A stretch of DNA of 23,653 bases, taken from positions 1 to 23,653 of the forward strand of contig CAVFYJ010000050.1 in the NCBI GenBank assembly GCA_963626545.1, read 5' to 3'. Positions 21,958 to 23,653 of the stretch are shown here, piece after piece (positions within the stretch are counted from its first letter, which is position 1; each line of letters opens with the position of its first letter). The notes below the pieces were generated by a model. It was not told where the DNA came from and did no database searches. It saw only the letters and a list, made by a program, of their open reading frames with translations. Position numbers and translations under genes: made by a program. Source of the DNA: Anthropogastromicrobium sp963626545. Lineage in GTDB: Bacteria; Bacillota; Clostridia; Lachnospirales; Lachnospiraceae.

Positions 21958-22632
21958 TTACTGTACCGCCATACAGGTTCCGATCAAGCGGCAGCTGTCC
22001 ATTCTTCGAAAACGCAGTGGAACCCCTCTTCCGTTGATTGCATTTAATGCATATCCCTTTTCCGATGCATGAAACTGACGAAAATATAAGCGATGATTGT
22101 ATAAGAACAACGCATTCTCTCCTTCAGACGGAAATTTATCCGACAGCAGTAACACATCATTTTTACAATATCTCGGTGAAAAATGATCATTTGGCAGACG
22201 CACCGCCATATATACGTTTTCACATGACGTTTTCACATGCTCCACATCAAAGCTTGAGAAGGCAGCTCCATCCGCAGTCTCAACTGCTGGAATCAGACAT
22301 GGGATCTCACGTCCATCCTCTTTCGTCATTCCGGCCTGCCACTGTGCCTCGATCTCTGCGATTGCACGAATAAATTTCTTTCCATGTTCCCCGCTCTCAC
22401 GATAGGCAAAGAGAAGCTGCTCCTCCTCTTCGCGCGGGCTTTCTCCCATTAAACTTTCCATCGACACATTCAGCGTGCGGCTGAGTGCAAGAACCGTGTC
22501 GACTCTTGGATTTTTTGCTCTTCTGTAGATAATATTGCGAATTGTTTCCAACGGGACATTGGACAGCTCAGACAGCATCTCCAGTGTCAACCCTTTTTTG
22601 TCCATCATTGCCTTTAGCTGTTTGTCAATCAT
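21958..22632 (-). CDS. XRE-family regulator with S24/LexA-like C-terminal domain (inactive dyad)
   Basis: A 224-residue protein. Residues 12-63 form a Cro/CI-type helix-turn-helix (LTLEMLSELSNVPLETIRNII). Residues 110-224 fold like the S24 peptidase domain of LexA/CI: YMAVRLPNDHFSPRYCKNDVLLL corresponds to the family's GDSMxP segment and GD loop. The nucleophile position is His150 rather than Ser, and the general-base Lys position is Arg185 (YFRQF), so self-cleavage is unlikely. The domain may instead dimerise or sense a ligand. GGGAGG precedes the ATG by 9 nt. It is divergent from a second protein with the same substitutions across a 203-bp gap. Targets are unknown. Confidence 0.8.
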   Translation of the reverse strand: MIDKQLKAMMDKKGLTLEMLSELSNVPLETIRNIIYRRAKNPRVDTVLALSRTLNVSMESLMGESPREEEEQLLFAYRESGEHGKKFIRAIAEIEAQWQAGMTKEDGREIPCLIPAVETADGAAFSSFDVEHVKTSCENVYMAVRLPNDHFSPRYCKNDVLLLSDKFPSEGENALFLYNHRLYFRQFHASEKGYALNAINGRGVPLRFRRMDSCRLIGTCMAVQ

Positions 22633-22835
22633 TGTACATTTCCTCCCACTTTACTCTTGTCATTTTTTCCGGATTGAAGTATCCTATTATCATAAAGACT
22701 AACAACTACAACTTCTTGGAATGAGGATATCGTATCATATGTAATTTGTACTATGATAGCTAAAAATTACATTATTAGTTATTCTACATATGTCCAAAAG
22801 TACCGAAAACTATACGAAAGCGACTATACAATTTT
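22633..22835. promoter_or_regulatory. Divergent regulator intergenic region with candidate operator
   Basis: ATGTAATTT (22739-22747) and AAATTACAT (22764-22772) form a perfect 9-bp inverted repeat spaced by 16 nt. CATATG occurs at 22736-22741 and 22787-22792. The region is AT-rich and contains TATGAT and GATAAT-like elements in both directions, but I cannot fix either promoter with confidence. One or both XRE proteins may bind here (inference). Confidence 0.4.
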
Positions 22836-23573
22836 ATGACACAGCAGGAACTTTTATCTCATTTTATTGAAAATCTGGAAAAGGAGCGTGTTCGGTTCCA
22901 TTTGACACAGGCGCAGATGGCAGAAAAATTGGAAATGTCCACCTCCAACTATAAGAAACTGATCGCAGGTCAATACCGCCGTCCAAACTTGTTTCTGGCC
23001 CAACGTTTGTATGAGCTGACTGGTAAGCTGCTCTTTCAATTTTTCGATTCTTCTTCACCAGAGCTTGACGTGATTGCGAAGCTTTCGCGTCTGTCCGTCT
23101 CTCAGCGAAACTTTGTCGAGGGAATCATTGATTTTGAACTAGAATTTGCCGCTGAGCATCCGGACGACTCCCCTGATGATTCTCTAACCGTGATTATCCC
23201 GACCGGAAATTGTGAAGATGGCATGATCTGGGACTCTGCCAACATTCGGAAAATAAACATCGCCCCGTACCGCAAGCGTTATGGCTCGCAGGTTCACATC
23301 GGTGTCGAAATTACCTCCAATCATTTAAATCCAGTTTACTATATGGGTGATATTTTACTGATCTCACGCCGACCTCCGCGCGATGGCGACACTGCTATCT
23401 TTTTAAATAAGGAAAACGGCTGTGCTTATCTGCGACGCTTCGTTCAGCAGATTCCACGCATCCTTGAGCCCATCAATGGCTATGGTGAAACATTCTACAT
23501 TGACCCGTATGATGAAGCAGAAATGAAGAAATGGATCAAATATGGCATTGTTTTAACGAAAATACGCGAATAA
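22836..23573 (+). CDS. XRE-family regulator with S24-like C-terminal domain (inactive dyad)
   Basis: A 245-residue protein. Residues 16-66 carry a helix-turn-helix (LTQAQMAEKLEMSTSNYKKL). Residues 135-245 align by motif with the S24 domain: ITSNHLNPVYYMGDILLI for the catalytic loop and AYLRRF for the Lys strand. The nucleophile position is His163 and the Lys position is Arg200, the same swaps as in the neighbouring divergent regulator. The two are therefore probably members of one subfamily rather than independent losses. There is no clear ribosome site before the ATG; TATACA lies at 22825-22830, which would place the start of the transcript almost at the ATG, so a leaderless mRNA is possible. 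Function and targets are unknown. Confidence 0.78.
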   Translation: MTQQELLSHFIENLEKERVRFHLTQAQMAEKLEMSTSNYKKLIAGQYRRPNLFLAQRLYELTGKLLFQFFDSSSPELDVIAKLSRLSVSQRNFVEGIIDFELEFAAEHPDDSPDDSLTVIIPTGNCEDGMIWDSANIRKINIAPYRKRYGSQVHIGVEITSNHLNPVYYMGDILLISRRPPRDGDTAIFLNKENGCAYLRRFVQQIPRILEPINGYGETFYIDPYDEAEMKKWIKYGIVLTKIRE

Positions 23574-23653
23574 GAAAAAAAGCGATTGCCTGTTCCCCGC
23601 ATAACTCCAGGATCTCTTTATCGCTTGCACGGTTTCGGATATTGACAGCACCA
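23536..23653 (-). CDS. Possible 3' end of a gene running in from the right edge
   Basis: On the minus strand one frame stays open from the window edge to a TGA at 23536-23538, coding about 38 residues that include the stretch ASDKEILELCGEQAIAFF. It would overlap the 3' end of the regulator by 38 bp. A second minus frame is also open for about 30 residues, so chance is a serious alternative. I recognise no family. Confidence 0.2.
   Translation of the reverse strand, partial: GAVNIRNRASDKEILELCGEQAIAFFLIRVFSLKQCHI

Noticed and set aside
21958..22632. LexA or an inducible prophage CI repressor
   Set aside because: The catalytic Ser and Lys are both replaced and no phage genes or SOS neighbours are present.
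23584..23629. Terminator after the last regulator (AAGCGAT/ATCGCTT pair)
   Set aside because: The arms are 7 bp with a loop of over 30 nt and no T-run after the second arm.

Overview
The window looks like a chromosomal piece of a Gram-positive anaerobe of the class Clostridia, most likely a Lachnospiraceae relative. This is inferred from four things: a cobalamin methionine synthase whose activation domain is a separate gene, a DUF1700-type membrane protein, a sporulation-type promoter, and strong GGAGG/GAAAGG ribosome sites. Almost everything is on the minus strand. No tRNA, rRNA, CRISPR array or transposase gene was seen.

Right part (about 15.4-23.6 kb). A methionine/one-carbon operon runs leftward from a promoter at 21021-21049: metF, a stand-alone MetH activation-domain gene, metH without that domain, then an ABC-F ATPase, ending at an intrinsic terminator (15318-15352). 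Divergent from it is an orphan trpF (+) with its own promoter and a duplicated Shine-Dalgarno tandem repeat. Next come two divergently transcribed XRE/S24-like regulators. Both appear to have lost the Ser/Lys dyad in the same way (Ser to His, Lys to Arg).

Central part (about 6.6-15.3 kb). This is the most interesting region. A promoter overlapping the terminator starts an operon with rfbF, rfbG and rfbH, the CDP-glucose to CDP-3,6-dideoxy-4-keto-hexose route. RfbH keeps its His-for-Lys swap and its iron-sulfur cysteines. They are followed by a thiamine-diphosphate acetolactate-synthase-like enzyme, as in the yersiniose pathway, where YerE adds a two-carbon branch from pyruvate. Then come an SDR, a sugar C-methyltransferase and a zinc secondary-alcohol dehydrogenase closely matching the Clostridium isopropanol/acetone enzymes. 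Together they suggest synthesis of a branched-chain, possibly further methylated, CDP-deoxysugar. The core genes are packed 2-3 nt apart. The tailoring genes are separated by unrelated hairpin or repeat spacers, suggesting modular assembly.

Left part (about 1.3-6.5 kb). The same operon continues with a GtrB-type polyprenyl-phosphate glycosyltransferase, a LicD-family protein, a polysaccharide flippase and a GT-C-type membrane glycosyltransferase. This is a plausible route to load the sugar on a lipid, flip it and transfer it outside the cell. A DUF1700 protein follows. After it comes a small Asn/Gln/Ser-rich gene behind a near-perfect sigma-G (forespore) promoter, so it is probably a spore protein. 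The first 307 bases are a GC-rich, palindrome-rich stretch with no gene that I can support.
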